A stretch of DNA of 52,085 nt, from assembly GCA_031285905.1 (NCBI GenBank), contig JAITVH010000082.1, positions 1 to 52,085 of the forward strand, given 5' to 3'. Positions 24,427 to 32,843 of the stretch are shown one piece after another. How positions within the stretch are numbered: the first letter of the stretch is position 1; each line of letters opens with the position of its first letter. The notes under the pieces were generated by a model that ran no database searches, had not been told where the DNA came from, and saw only the letters and a list, made by a program, of their open reading frames with translations. The translations under genes were made by a program, and so were the position numbers. Source of the DNA: Prevotella sp. GTDB lineage: Bacteria; Bacteroidota; Bacteroidia; Bacteroidales; Dysgonomonadaceae.

Positions 24427-25479
24427 ATGGAAACAGAACGAGAAATATTTTACAAAGCAATGCTTGAAAGGGATAGTTCATTTGAGGGCGTGTTTATAGT
24501 TGGAGTAAAAACTACGGGTATATTTTGCCGTCCTACTTGTCCGGCAAAACCAAAGTTCGAGAATTGTGAGTTTTTTCCTTCTCCAAGCGAAGCCATACTT
24601 AACGGTTACAGACCATGCAAAATATGCAAACCATTAGAAAAACTGGGAAATCCACCTGATGGTATCAAGCAGTTATTAAAATACATGGAAGAAAACCCTG
24701 CGGATAAAATAAAAGATTCCGATTTACAGAAGATGGAGTTAGAACCGAATCAAGTGCGTCGGTGGTTTTTGAAAAATTACAAACAGACCTTTCATGCTTA
24801 TCAAAGAATGTATCGGGCAAATAATGCATTTCAACGTCTTCAGTCCGAAGAAAATATAACGGATATTGCATACGATTCGGGCTACAACTCATTGAGCGGG
24901 TTTGGGAGTATGTTCAAAAACGTAATAGGTACTTCTCCGCAGAAAAGCAAGGACAAACGCATTATAAATATAACCTATATTGAAACAGATTTAGGATTGA
25001 TGGTCGCCGCTGCAACTAAAAAAGGAATCTGTATGTTTGAGTTTGCAGACTATAAACTGATTGATTTGGAACTCCGACAACTGAGTGAACAATTCAAAGC
25101 GCCTCTTGTACAAGGTGACAATCTGTACTTTGATATACTGCGTAAGCAATTGGACGAATACTTTAGAGGAGAACGCAAGGGGTTTGATATTCCGCTGGAT
25201 TTAGTCGGTACGGAGTTTCAAAAAATGGTATGGCTTAGTTTGTTGAAGATACCATATGGTCGTACGACAACCTATGGAAAACAAGCCGAACTTTTAGGTA
25301 AATCCTCTTCTGTTAGAGCTGTTGCCAATGCCAACGGAAAGAATAAAATATCTATTATTTTACCTTGCCATAGGGTTATAGGAGCCGATGGCTCTCTTAC
25401 AGGCTATGGCGGAGGAATGTGGAGGAAAAAGAAATTGCTGGAGTTTGAGAGAGAACATTGTGATGAAATACAGCTATAA
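24427..25479 (+). CDS. ada: Bifunctional Ada: alkylation regulator and O6-alkylguanine methyltransferase
   Basis: 350 residues with all three Ada parts. The N-terminal zinc domain (CRPTC with Cys34/Cys38, and CKIC with Cys64/Cys67) accepts a methyl group from phosphotriesters; an AraC-type HTH (about 75-175; ITDIAYDSGYNSLSGFGSMF) binds DNA; a C-terminal methyltransferase (about 183-345) has LPCHRVIG with acceptor Cys314 and the RAV...NG helix. By family knowledge, methylation of Cys34 turns it into an activator of its own operon. Third gene of the alkA-like/ABM/ada operon. Confidence 0.95.
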   Translation: METEREIFYKAMLERDSSFEGVFIVGVKTTGIFCRPTCPAKPKFENCEFFPSPSEAILNGYRPCKICKPLEKLGNPPDGIKQLLKYMEENPADKIKDSDLQKMELEPNQVRRWFLKNYKQTFHAYQRMYRANNAFQRLQSEENITDIAYDSGYNSLSGFGSMFKNVIGTSPQKSKDKRIINITYIETDLGLMVAAATKKGICMFEFADYKLIDLELRQLSEQFKAPLVQGDNLYFDILRKQLDEYFRGERKGFDIPLDLVGTEFQKMVWLSLLKIPYGRTTTYGKQAELLGKSSSVRAVANANGKNKISIILPCHRVIGADGSLTGYGGGMWRKKKLLEFEREHCDEIQL

Positions 25480-25493
25480 CTAATTTTATAACC

Positions 25494-26285
25494 CTATCGG
25501 CTCAATTTTATTACAATCGCAGGACGTATGCCATTATTATTGTCACTTGGATCGCCGGAACGATTAACTTCGCCTACGTGGTCTTCGAAGTATTCACCAT
25601 CATCGTAAGGATAAGTCACATTTCCTTCATAACATCTTACATACATGGTTTGGAATGTCGCTCTGAATTTATCAGATGAACGCGTTCTTAGCCACCAGGT
25701 AGAAAACCCGTTTCTTTCACAAACCGAAAGCTTAACGTCTTTTTTACGTTTCTTGGAAAATTTTTCCTGTTTGGAAAATTCTGTGCCAACACCGCCCACA
25801 TGCGTCCTTTTATCTAAATTCTTATCCAGCTCATTTATCTCGTTTTCGCTTAATAAAAAAACGTAATCTTCAGTATCTTTTGCTGCTTTGCATACCATTG
25901 ATACGTTGCCGCCAAATTCTGCACGGGTTACTTTATGGCCGTTATCTTTGCATATATTTAATACTGTTATCCCCCTTTCTTTCTCGTCAAACACCGTATG
26001 ATAAAAATCCTCGTTGAGCCATTTCCGTAAGCTACAATCTGCCCAGGTTATGTGCGGTGTTCCCTCTGTAATGGGCATGTTATCCAAAATGTACTTACTA
26101 AGCAGCATAATGTTATCATCTTCAATTCTTATTACGTACCACGCAATAGGTGTTTTGTCATCCCCTGTAGCAGTCTGGGGATATGCACCAAGTTCGACTA
26201 TATCGCCTATCTTTATGTTCGTTACTTGCGATAGAAGGCTCTCAACTCCACTGTACAACTGTGCTTTTCTGATTGTGTCGCTCAT
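25494..26285 (-). CDS. DUF6273-domain protein
   Basis: 263 residues, cytosolic, no signal peptide. DUF6273 pattern: DIVELGAYPQ near the start, APIAWYVI-like PIAWYVIRIEDD, WADCSLRKWLNEDFY, STWWLRTRSS and the close GIRPAIVIKL. This is a beta-rich fold related to formylglycine-generating-enzyme-like domains and common in proteins of uncertain function. Convergent with ada, 14 bases apart, without a visible terminator. Confidence 0.82.
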   Translation of the reverse strand: MSDTIRKAQLYSGVESLLSQVTNIKIGDIVELGAYPQTATGDDKTPIAWYVIRIEDDNIMLLSKYILDNMPITEGTPHITWADCSLRKWLNEDFYHTVFDEKERGITVLNICKDNGHKVTRAEFGGNVSMVCKAAKDTEDYVFLLSENEINELDKNLDKRTHVGGVGTEFSKQEKFSKKRKKDVKLSVCERNGFSTWWLRTRSSDKFRATFQTMYVRCYEGNVTYPYDDGEYFEDHVGEVNRSGDPSDNNNGIRPAIVIKLSR

Positions 26286-26662
26286 AATTCATTCCGTTTT
26301 CGTCCTTATTGTTGGCATTCTATTTGATAGAACTAATATAGTAACTTATTTTTATTTAGTTGATTATTTTCACAATTTATCCTTGAATACATTTCATGGA
26401 CAACATATGTCACTGCCGAACACTTATTAATGGATAGAATACAACATACTGTATTTTTTTAAACTTACGTTTTCTCTTTCGCTATTGAGGATAATTAAAA
26501 CTTTTTCTATATATTGTTACCGGATTTTTATTAAATAGGTTAGATACATTCCCTTTCGTTTTAGTCACCTCAAAAAATAGTCTTCTGCTGATAATAAAAA
26601 TCTTTGCACTTAGATAATTTTTATCAATAAATTTTAACCAGACTCTTAGATTCTTCAAAACT
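26286..26662. other. AT-rich gap without recognisable features
   Basis: Divergent promoter space between the DUF6273 gene and the TPR-ankyrin-SUKH gene. AATCTTTG at about 26597 is one base off the -7 consensus for the + strand gene. I see no RNA gene, repeat or coding frame worth naming. Confidence 0.5.
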
Positions 26663-28807
26663 ATGGAAAAAGAAACACTCTCCCAGGCTGTTCGTCGGCT
26701 CTCGAAAAAGATCGAAGAAGATCCAGGCAATGCTGAACTTTATTTCGAGCGTGGTATGGCGTATTTCGACCATGAGAACTGGTACAATGCCGAAGACGAT
26801 TTTTCGCAGGCTCTTACACTTAACCCTAAAAAAGAAAATTATCTTTTGCAACACGGTATTTCATACTTCAATCAGGGGAATTGGGATGCGGCGATTATTG
26901 ATTTCCAACAACTTGTGTCGCAGGAAAAGGGCGGTGAAAATCACGACAATTATCTTGTGTGGCTACGTAAATCATGTATGCAAAAACAAGATAACCAGAC
27001 CATTGAAGAACGTATGGCTCCTTACGCCGTGATGATTGAAAAACTGAAAGAAGAGGTGTCGAAGCAAAGGAAAGAGGTCTTTAGTTTTGACCAATTTTTA
27101 GAATTGAAATGTTGTGAGGATTACACAGAGTTGGTGGCTGCAATGGCATTCTTTGAAGAATACGAGTTGTTGAAACGCTTCTTGGAAGAGAAGCCTGCTA
27201 TAGACGAAGAATTTGAAATACTTAACTCTTATGTCCGACCGCAATTCGCGCATTGGATGCCCACGCCACTCTATTTCATCACGGGATATAAAACACGGGT
27301 ACAAATGACAGACCCCTGCAAAATGCTGCACCTATTAAAGGCTTATGGAGGGAACGCTAATATGCCGGCGGGTGATGGTTCTACTCCGCTATGGAATCAA
27401 ACTACTCCCAATGGAGTATATGAAATCATGCAAACGTTGTTGAAACTTGGAGCAAATCCAAATCAGATAAGTATCGACGGCGAATATGAATGGGCGCCTT
27501 TGGCAAGCTGTTTAATGCCAAATCCGGATGAAAATAACGAGGAGAGCTGGCTACCTTTCGATGCATTGTCAATAAAAAAGGCTAAACTATTGCTGGAATA
27601 TGGAGCTGACCCCAATCTGGTTAACCCGTCTTTTCCTGATTATCCGCCTCTTATGCTGGCTATCCAATATGGCTTTCCATTGTTACAAAAAGACGAGCCG
27701 TTGTTTTCTGATACTTTGCAAATCATTGAATTATTACTGAAATGTGGCGCTGATCCTGATTTTACTGATTGTGATGGCTTTACGCCTTTGTATCTGGCTA
27801 CTGAATACGATTTACTTGAGGTAGGACAATTATTATTGCTTTATGGAGCAACAATACCAGAGGAAGAGGAGAATACATCAAACAACCAACATGTGGCAGG
27901 CTTAAGAGCCATTGAAGACTGTTATTTTCGTCCGGGTTCGGGAGAAGCATGGCAAGAAACGGCTTTTTTCTCAGAAAATGATATCTACAATCCTAAAACA
28001 AATATCCTTAAGACTAATCATTATAAAATAGTTATCAGCGAAAAAACAGCAACTTCGTTGAATGGTGAAATTTTCTTCGAGTTTCAGAATTTAAAACTGT
28101 TTGCCGGTAAATTTGCAATTGATATAGAAAGTGCTGTTTATAGTACTGAATCTCAAAATGTAGCATATGATACACATATGCGTTTGACATTGGAATTAGT
28201 TTTGGAAGCGGACGAAATCGAATGCGAAGAAGAGGATACGGATACCGAACCGGATGATAATGAGGAACTAAAAAACCGAATTGCTGAGCAATGGGGACAG
28301 ATGCGCGAAAAATATACAAGAAAACCGGATTTGACAGATAATAATCTGATAGTAAAAATACTCCGTTCAGTCAATAAAAACCATGGAGCAATGCTCCCTC
28401 GTCCTGCTGTGGCCGAAGACCTGGTATTGTGTGATCTTGATCTGGCAGAACTGGATTTTCCTGAATTACCTGATGACTATGCCAATTTCCTAAAAATCCA
28501 TGGTGGCTTTGCATTCAACAGTATAGAACTGTATGGTACCGATATTGTAACCGATCCGGAAACGGATTTCCAGCTAATAGACATCGTTACGGCAACCGAG
28601 GATTTCAATGATTATTATATTGATGAGGGATATCTTGATATCGATTATCCACTACTTTGTTTCGGACGTAAGAACGGTGATTATTTCACCTATGATCCTC
28701 AAATCAATAAATACCAGGTACGTTCCCACGAAAGTATAGGCGATATATGGGAGGAATACGATACATTCGATGAGTTTTTTATAAATGAAATAGAACATTA
28801 TTGTTAA
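26663..28807 (+). CDS. TPR-ankyrin-SUKH (SMI1/KNR4) multidomain protein
   Basis: 714 residues, cytosolic. Two TPR units at about 18-85 (LYFERGMAYFDHENWYNAED, YLLQHGISYFNQGNWDAAI), ankyrin-like repeats at about 215-400 (LLKLGANPNQ, LLEYGADPNL, LLLKCGADPDF, GFTPLYLATEYD), an acidic segment near 510-530, and a C-terminal SUKH domain from about 590 (LPELPDDYANFLKIHGGFAF, ... LLCFGRKNGDYFTYDP). SUKH domains are immunity modules in polymorphic toxin systems. It opens a series of same-strand repeat-domain genes. No toxin gene is visible nearby, so immunity is an inference. Confidence 0.82.
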   Translation: MEKETLSQAVRRLSKKIEEDPGNAELYFERGMAYFDHENWYNAEDDFSQALTLNPKKENYLLQHGISYFNQGNWDAAIIDFQQLVSQEKGGENHDNYLVWLRKSCMQKQDNQTIEERMAPYAVMIEKLKEEVSKQRKEVFSFDQFLELKCCEDYTELVAAMAFFEEYELLKRFLEEKPAIDEEFEILNSYVRPQFAHWMPTPLYFITGYKTRVQMTDPCKMLHLLKAYGGNANMPAGDGSTPLWNQTTPNGVYEIMQTLLKLGANPNQISIDGEYEWAPLASCLMPNPDENNEESWLPFDALSIKKAKLLLEYGADPNLVNPSFPDYPPLMLAIQYGFPLLQKDEPLFSDTLQIIELLLKCGADPDFTDCDGFTPLYLATEYDLLEVGQLLLLYGATIPEEEENTSNNQHVAGLRAIEDCYFRPGSGEAWQETAFFSENDIYNPKTNILKTNHYKIVISEKTATSLNGEIFFEFQNLKLFAGKFAIDIESAVYSTESQNVAYDTHMRLTLELVLEADEIECEEEDTDTEPDDNEELKNRIAEQWGQMREKYTRKPDLTDNNLIVKILRSVNKNHGAMLPRPAVAEDLVLCDLDLAELDFPELPDDYANFLKIHGGFAFNSIELYGTDIVTDPETDFQLIDIVTATEDFNDYYIDEGYLDIDYPLLCFGRKNGDYFTYDPQINKYQVRSHESIGDIWEEYDTFDEFFINEIEHYC

Positions 28808-28857
28808 TGGGCATAATAAATCTAATATTTGATACAAATTATAAAAACTAACTAAAA

Positions 28858-29121
28858 ATGGGAACAAAAGAAAAAGACTGGAACAGAATCAATCTGATAG
28901 TAGAAACCTGGCCTTCCTATATAGCAGGATTCAGATCGGATAGAAGCAAAGGCGATTGGGAAGAGATTAGTTTTTTATATCAGGAAATATGCAATTTCTC
29001 TAATAAGGATCTGAGTGACTATGCCGAATTTTCAGGATATTTACGTAATAAATACCCATGTCTGTCAGGAAGAAGCATTAACCGTTTAGTTGACACTTTC
29101 TGTTATTATACTTATAAGTAA
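28858..29121 (+). CDS. Small protein of unknown function
   Basis: 87 residues, no signal or membrane span, rich in Trp/Tyr (KDWNRINLIVETWPSYIAGF). The pattern of short helices suggests a small globular protein. Lies 50 bases after the SUKH gene on the same strand. Family unknown. Confidence 0.6.
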   Translation: MGTKEKDWNRINLIVETWPSYIAGFRSDRSKGDWEEISFLYQEICNFSNKDLSDYAEFSGYLRNKYPCLSGRSINRLVDTFCYYTYK

Positions 29122-29245
29122 TAATCCGGAAACCGGTGAATTTATGACTAATGCTTCTTAATAAGTTATGTTAAAATGGAAGAACGTTTTTACGACTGTT
29201 TTAAGGGCTAGATATTAAACTAATAAAATCTTAAATTAATAAAAT

Positions 29246-29659
29246 ATGGATGCGATTATTCGAAAATATAATTACAGACTTGAGACCGGAACTGTTGGAA
29301 CGGATAATGACAATATTGCAACCGTTCTTTATAATATCAATCGAATGGAGAAAGAAGACTCGTTTATATCTTTTGATATGAAGGGATTGGACGAGGATTT
29401 GGATGAACTGTTTTTTATGGTCGCAGAGGCCAATGTCCATTTTCACAGATTCCTGGATACTTTCAGCAAAAAAATAGATAAAACAGAAGCAGAAGTAGTC
29501 GTTGCTGCATTTAAAGATGCCCTGGGAATCGTACGTAGTGTCAGGGACGTGACTGATACAGCGAAAAAGTCTGAGGCATTTCCAAAAGTCTATAAAAGGC
29601 TTTTGGCTATTGTTCCATCTATTCTTGATATAGATGCCCGGGTGGTTGGCAGATTATAG
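29246..29659 (+). CDS. Helical protein of unknown function
   Basis: 137 residues, mostly helical by composition (LDEDLDELFFMVAEANVHFHRFLDT). No family recognised. Starts 124 bases after the previous gene and is followed after 45 bases by the HEAT-like gene; part of the same accessory run. Confidence 0.65.
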   Translation: MDAIIRKYNYRLETGTVGTDNDNIATVLYNINRMEKEDSFISFDMKGLDEDLDELFFMVAEANVHFHRFLDTFSKKIDKTEAEVVVAAFKDALGIVRSVRDVTDTAKKSEAFPKVYKRLLAIVPSILDIDARVVGRL

Positions 29660-29704
29660 GAAGTTGTTTGAACAATACTGGTACAAATTGACAAATGTGT
29701 AATT

Positions 29705-30718
29705 ATGAAGAAGGATGGCGAGAATGTAGCACCTGTGCCAAAGTGGATGAGTGCCAACGAAGTCGAAGCAATACAGGCTGCATGGGATGAAAAAGACCAG
29801 ACGAAATTGGCAGATATAGCCCAAAATGCCCCGTCGTATATGGTACGCTATTGGGCAGTGGAAAAATTGGATAATCAGTCTGTTTTGGAAGACATTGCGA
29901 AGAATGATATTGTAATGGCTGTCCGCAAGGCGGCTACATCGCGGTTGACTTGTGAGGCTGTTCTTCTGGATATCGTCAATAATGATAATAACATTTACGA
30001 AATTCGTGTAGCAGCATTAAAAAATCTGACAAATCAGTCTGCTATTCTAGACATTGCAAAGAACAATACCAATTTGTATGTTCGCTGTAATGCAGTAAAA
30101 ATGCTGAAAGATCAGTCAGTACTTGCTGAGTTCGCAAAAAGCGACTGGGAGGCTGATGTTCGCTATATGGCGACAGAAAAATTAAAAGACAGTTCCATTC
30201 TTGCAGATATTGCAAGAAATGACCCTGCTGCGGACGTTCGCGTCATAGCAGTATCAAGGATAAGAGACCAGTCGGTTATCGCTGATATCGCAAAAAACGA
30301 TAGTGATGCTGGTGTTCGCAGCATGGCAGTATATAAGTTAAATGACCAGTCTATATTGGCCGACATTGCGAAAAAAGACAGTGACATTAGCGTTCGCAGC
30401 ATGGCCGTTGAAAAATTGCCGGCAAAATTGCTTGATGAACTTTTTATGAGTGGAAACGATGTATATGCACAATGTTGTAGTCTTTTGAAAGACTATGCAG
30501 CGGGACGTTTGAGCAATGAGCAATTTGATTCTCTCATCGGTGAAATAGCGAAAAAAGAAGGAAAATCGAAATATTCATTACTCATACATGAAAAACTCAT
30601 AGCATTTGGTGTGAAGATAAAGATTCTTAATCCGTATGAATGGGAGTTCCCCGGTGTTGATAAATACAGCTATGCAACTCTGGTCTACAAAGAAAAATGC
30701 ATCTGGTCTGAGAAATAG
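29705..30718 (+). CDS. HEAT-like repeat protein
   Basis: 337 residues. Residues about 28-225 form eight near-perfect repeats of 24-25 residues with the pattern xLADIAKNDxxxxVRxxAVxKLxDQS, an alpha solenoid of the HEAT/leucine-rich-variant kind. A different helical and C-terminal part follows (to about 337, ending GVDKYSYATLVYKEK). Such solenoids bind proteins or nucleic acids. No enzyme motif. It lies between two unknown genes on the same strand. Confidence 0.8.
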   Translation: MKKDGENVAPVPKWMSANEVEAIQAAWDEKDQTKLADIAQNAPSYMVRYWAVEKLDNQSVLEDIAKNDIVMAVRKAATSRLTCEAVLLDIVNNDNNIYEIRVAALKNLTNQSAILDIAKNNTNLYVRCNAVKMLKDQSVLAEFAKSDWEADVRYMATEKLKDSSILADIARNDPAADVRVIAVSRIRDQSVIADIAKNDSDAGVRSMAVYKLNDQSILADIAKKDSDISVRSMAVEKLPAKLLDELFMSGNDVYAQCCSLLKDYAAGRLSNEQFDSLIGEIAKKEGKSKYSLLIHEKLIAFGVKIKILNPYEWEFPGVDKYSYATLVYKEKCIWSEK

Positions 30719-30820
30719 CCGTCAAATACATAAATTTTTATATAATTGAATAAGGCTTCTCAAAATGTAAATAAAACATTAAGTAACAGTGACTAAAAAA
30801 AGAGACAGGTAATATCTGAA

Positions 30821-31333
30821 TTGCAAAAAGATACGAACAAAATAAGCGGTACAATACCGCAACAAGACTATATATTACCCTATGTGTTCATACTGGAATT
30901 TAATGAGATCATAGAGGATAAAGATTATGTCGTTTTTGAGTTTTCAGAATACACTGGTACTTTGGGGGCACTACCTACATTCATTAGTACACAAGGAAGT
31001 TCTCCGGATTTGTGGAGAGAAATGTTGTTGGAACTAAAGAAATATAAGCCGGAAGTCGCTTACTTTATCTATGTTGATGCAGAACATATGGCACAACCAT
31101 TAGCCGAAATTTATCCGGATGCAAAATATATCAGTGATAGAAATCAATTGCCTTATAGCGACCCTTTTAAAGGTGTGATTGAAAATGATATCCTCTTTTA
31201 TGAAGAACAATTTATAGAGTGGGGGCGCAGAAACCACTACGTGGAAAATTGTCATATAGATGAATTCAGGAAACTGACAGATATTCTGATGGTCGTAGAT
31301 GAGGGATGCCATAAAGTAACTGAGAAAAAGTAA
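30821..31333 (+). CDS. Unknown protein with a probable TTG start
   Basis: 170 residues if started at the TTG at 30821; no in-frame ATG occurs until well inside (REMLLELKK), and the frame is closed by a stop 27 bases upstream. The text (VFILEFNEIIEDKDYVVFEF, EVAYFIYVDAEHMA) is protein-like, with alternating strands and helices. No family recognised. Same-strand neighbour of the repeat-domain genes. Confidence 0.6.
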   Translation: MQKDTNKISGTIPQQDYILPYVFILEFNEIIEDKDYVVFEFSEYTGTLGALPTFISTQGSSPDLWREMLLELKKYKPEVAYFIYVDAEHMAQPLAEIYPDAKYISDRNQLPYSDPFKGVIENDILFYEEQFIEWGRRNHYVENCHIDEFRKLTDILMVVDEGCHKVTEKK

Positions 31334-31375
31334 AGAAACTAAATAGATATTGAAACAGTTTAAATTATAATAGTT

Positions 31376-32647
31376 ATGCGGATAGGCCCTGATTGTTTTT
31401 ATAAATGCCCCTCATGTGGCAATATATTGAGGAACAGAAGTATAATGAGCGGAAATACTATTGGCGCAACATTTTTTTCAGATGGTAGCCGAATTGCTCC
31501 AATGTTACCTGAAATACCCGATCTGACCAAATGCCCGGAATGCAATACTATTCTCTGGTTAAGCGACCTGGAAGAACTCGCCAGAAACTGGACTCACGAT
31601 CATAATGACCCTGACAATCCGAAACGGTATGATGCCGATCGTGTTGATTTTCTTGATCTTGACGACCTTTGGCATGCATTATATATAATACACGATTGCG
31701 ATAACAATCTAAAACCTTCGGAACAAAAGCAACGTGAAATTTATATTCGTCAACAGATTTGGTGGAAATATAATCGTAAGAAATTTGAAAATATTACTGA
31801 AATAGATACCTGGCGTGGGAATTGTCAAGGCCTGCTTGCTCTGCTTAACCTGAAAAATGAAACCCAACTTTGCATGGCAGCCGAACTTAACCGCAATCTT
31901 TGCAATTTTTCAAAATGTTTGGATTTGATAAAAAAGCTACCGGAAAAATACAAAGATTTTAAGGGAAGAATGATTGAAGAGTGTGAAAACAGTAATCCTC
32001 TGACAGTCAATCTCAGTGAAAAGAAGAAGCAAATAGACGTAGAAGGCTTTTACGATATTCTGCGAAATGAAAAGGGAGAGCTGCTGATCTGTATTTCAGA
32101 ATACGAAGGTGAGCCTGATCAATCGGAACTTTTTTACGGTGGTGGCGAACAGGCACTTTTGTATCGTAGCTGTAAACATATCGTTGTTCTTGAAAACATT
32201 CATAGCGAGATACGGGAACAATTGGCGAAAGCTGAAAATGTGTTGATTGCAGAACTTACGAAAGATAATAACATAGCCGGAGGCAAAAATGTGGTTCGCG
32301 AATATATTGCTGAAGTGAATACCGGAAAGTTGCCGGATGAACATGGTTTACCGCCCTTACAGGAAAACGATATAAAGAAAGAAATTTCAATTCGACTCAA
32401 TGAAAAGATTATACAAGACGAGACAACAGCAAAAAACGCTTTGGAATTTTACACCATTATGGCAGAAAACTGTAATGTTGAGGCTCAATACGAACTTGGT
32501 AAACTATATCTTGACGAAAGGCTATATAATTTGTCCGAAGCTGCTCGTTGGTTTCAATATGCTGCATTCCAGAGGTACAAAGCTGCTGTTACAGAACTTG
32601 AAAGCATTGAAAATGACGATGATGGGCGCTATGATGTATGGGCTTGA
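31376..32647 (+). CDS. Zinc-ribbon protein with Sel1-like C-terminus
   Basis: 423 residues. Two CxxC pairs (CPSCGN at about 11, CPECNT at about 52) form an N-terminal zinc ribbon. A long middle part without recognised motif follows, then one or two Sel1/TPR-like units near the C-terminus (AQYELGKLYLDERLYNLSEA, ARWFQYAAFQRY). Cytosolic. Last gene of the 26.6-32.6 kb series. Role unknown; Sel1 repeats suggest protein binding. Confidence 0.7.
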   Translation: MRIGPDCFYKCPSCGNILRNRSIMSGNTIGATFFSDGSRIAPMLPEIPDLTKCPECNTILWLSDLEELARNWTHDHNDPDNPKRYDADRVDFLDLDDLWHALYIIHDCDNNLKPSEQKQREIYIRQQIWWKYNRKKFENITEIDTWRGNCQGLLALLNLKNETQLCMAAELNRNLCNFSKCLDLIKKLPEKYKDFKGRMIEECENSNPLTVNLSEKKKQIDVEGFYDILRNEKGELLICISEYEGEPDQSELFYGGGEQALLYRSCKHIVVLENIHSEIREQLAKAENVLIAELTKDNNIAGGKNVVREYIAEVNTGKLPDEHGLPPLQENDIKKEISIRLNEKIIQDETTAKNALEFYTIMAENCNVEAQYELGKLYLDERLYNLSEAARWFQYAAFQRYKAAVTELESIENDDDGRYDVWA

Positions 32648-32745
32648 GAAGCAGACAGAAATAGGCATAAGCCTGTAGAAATAGTTAAAAATATTAATTG
32701 CTCTAATTTTTAGCCATCCGATATAGGAATTGTAATAAATATACA

Positions 32746-32753
32746 TATATTTG
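32746..32753 (+). promoter_or_regulatory. -7 promoter element of the carbamoyl/sulfation operon
   Basis: TATATTTG matches the -7 box, with transcription expected near 32760 and a leader of about 85 bases before the ATG at 32844. No clear -33 box. Confidence 0.45.
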
Positions 32754-32843
32754 CTAAAACTAGCATATAACAATTGTTTAACCAAAGTCTAATACCTGTT
32801 ATTGCCCATAATTAAAGGCAATACATTATCAACCAAAATAAAT

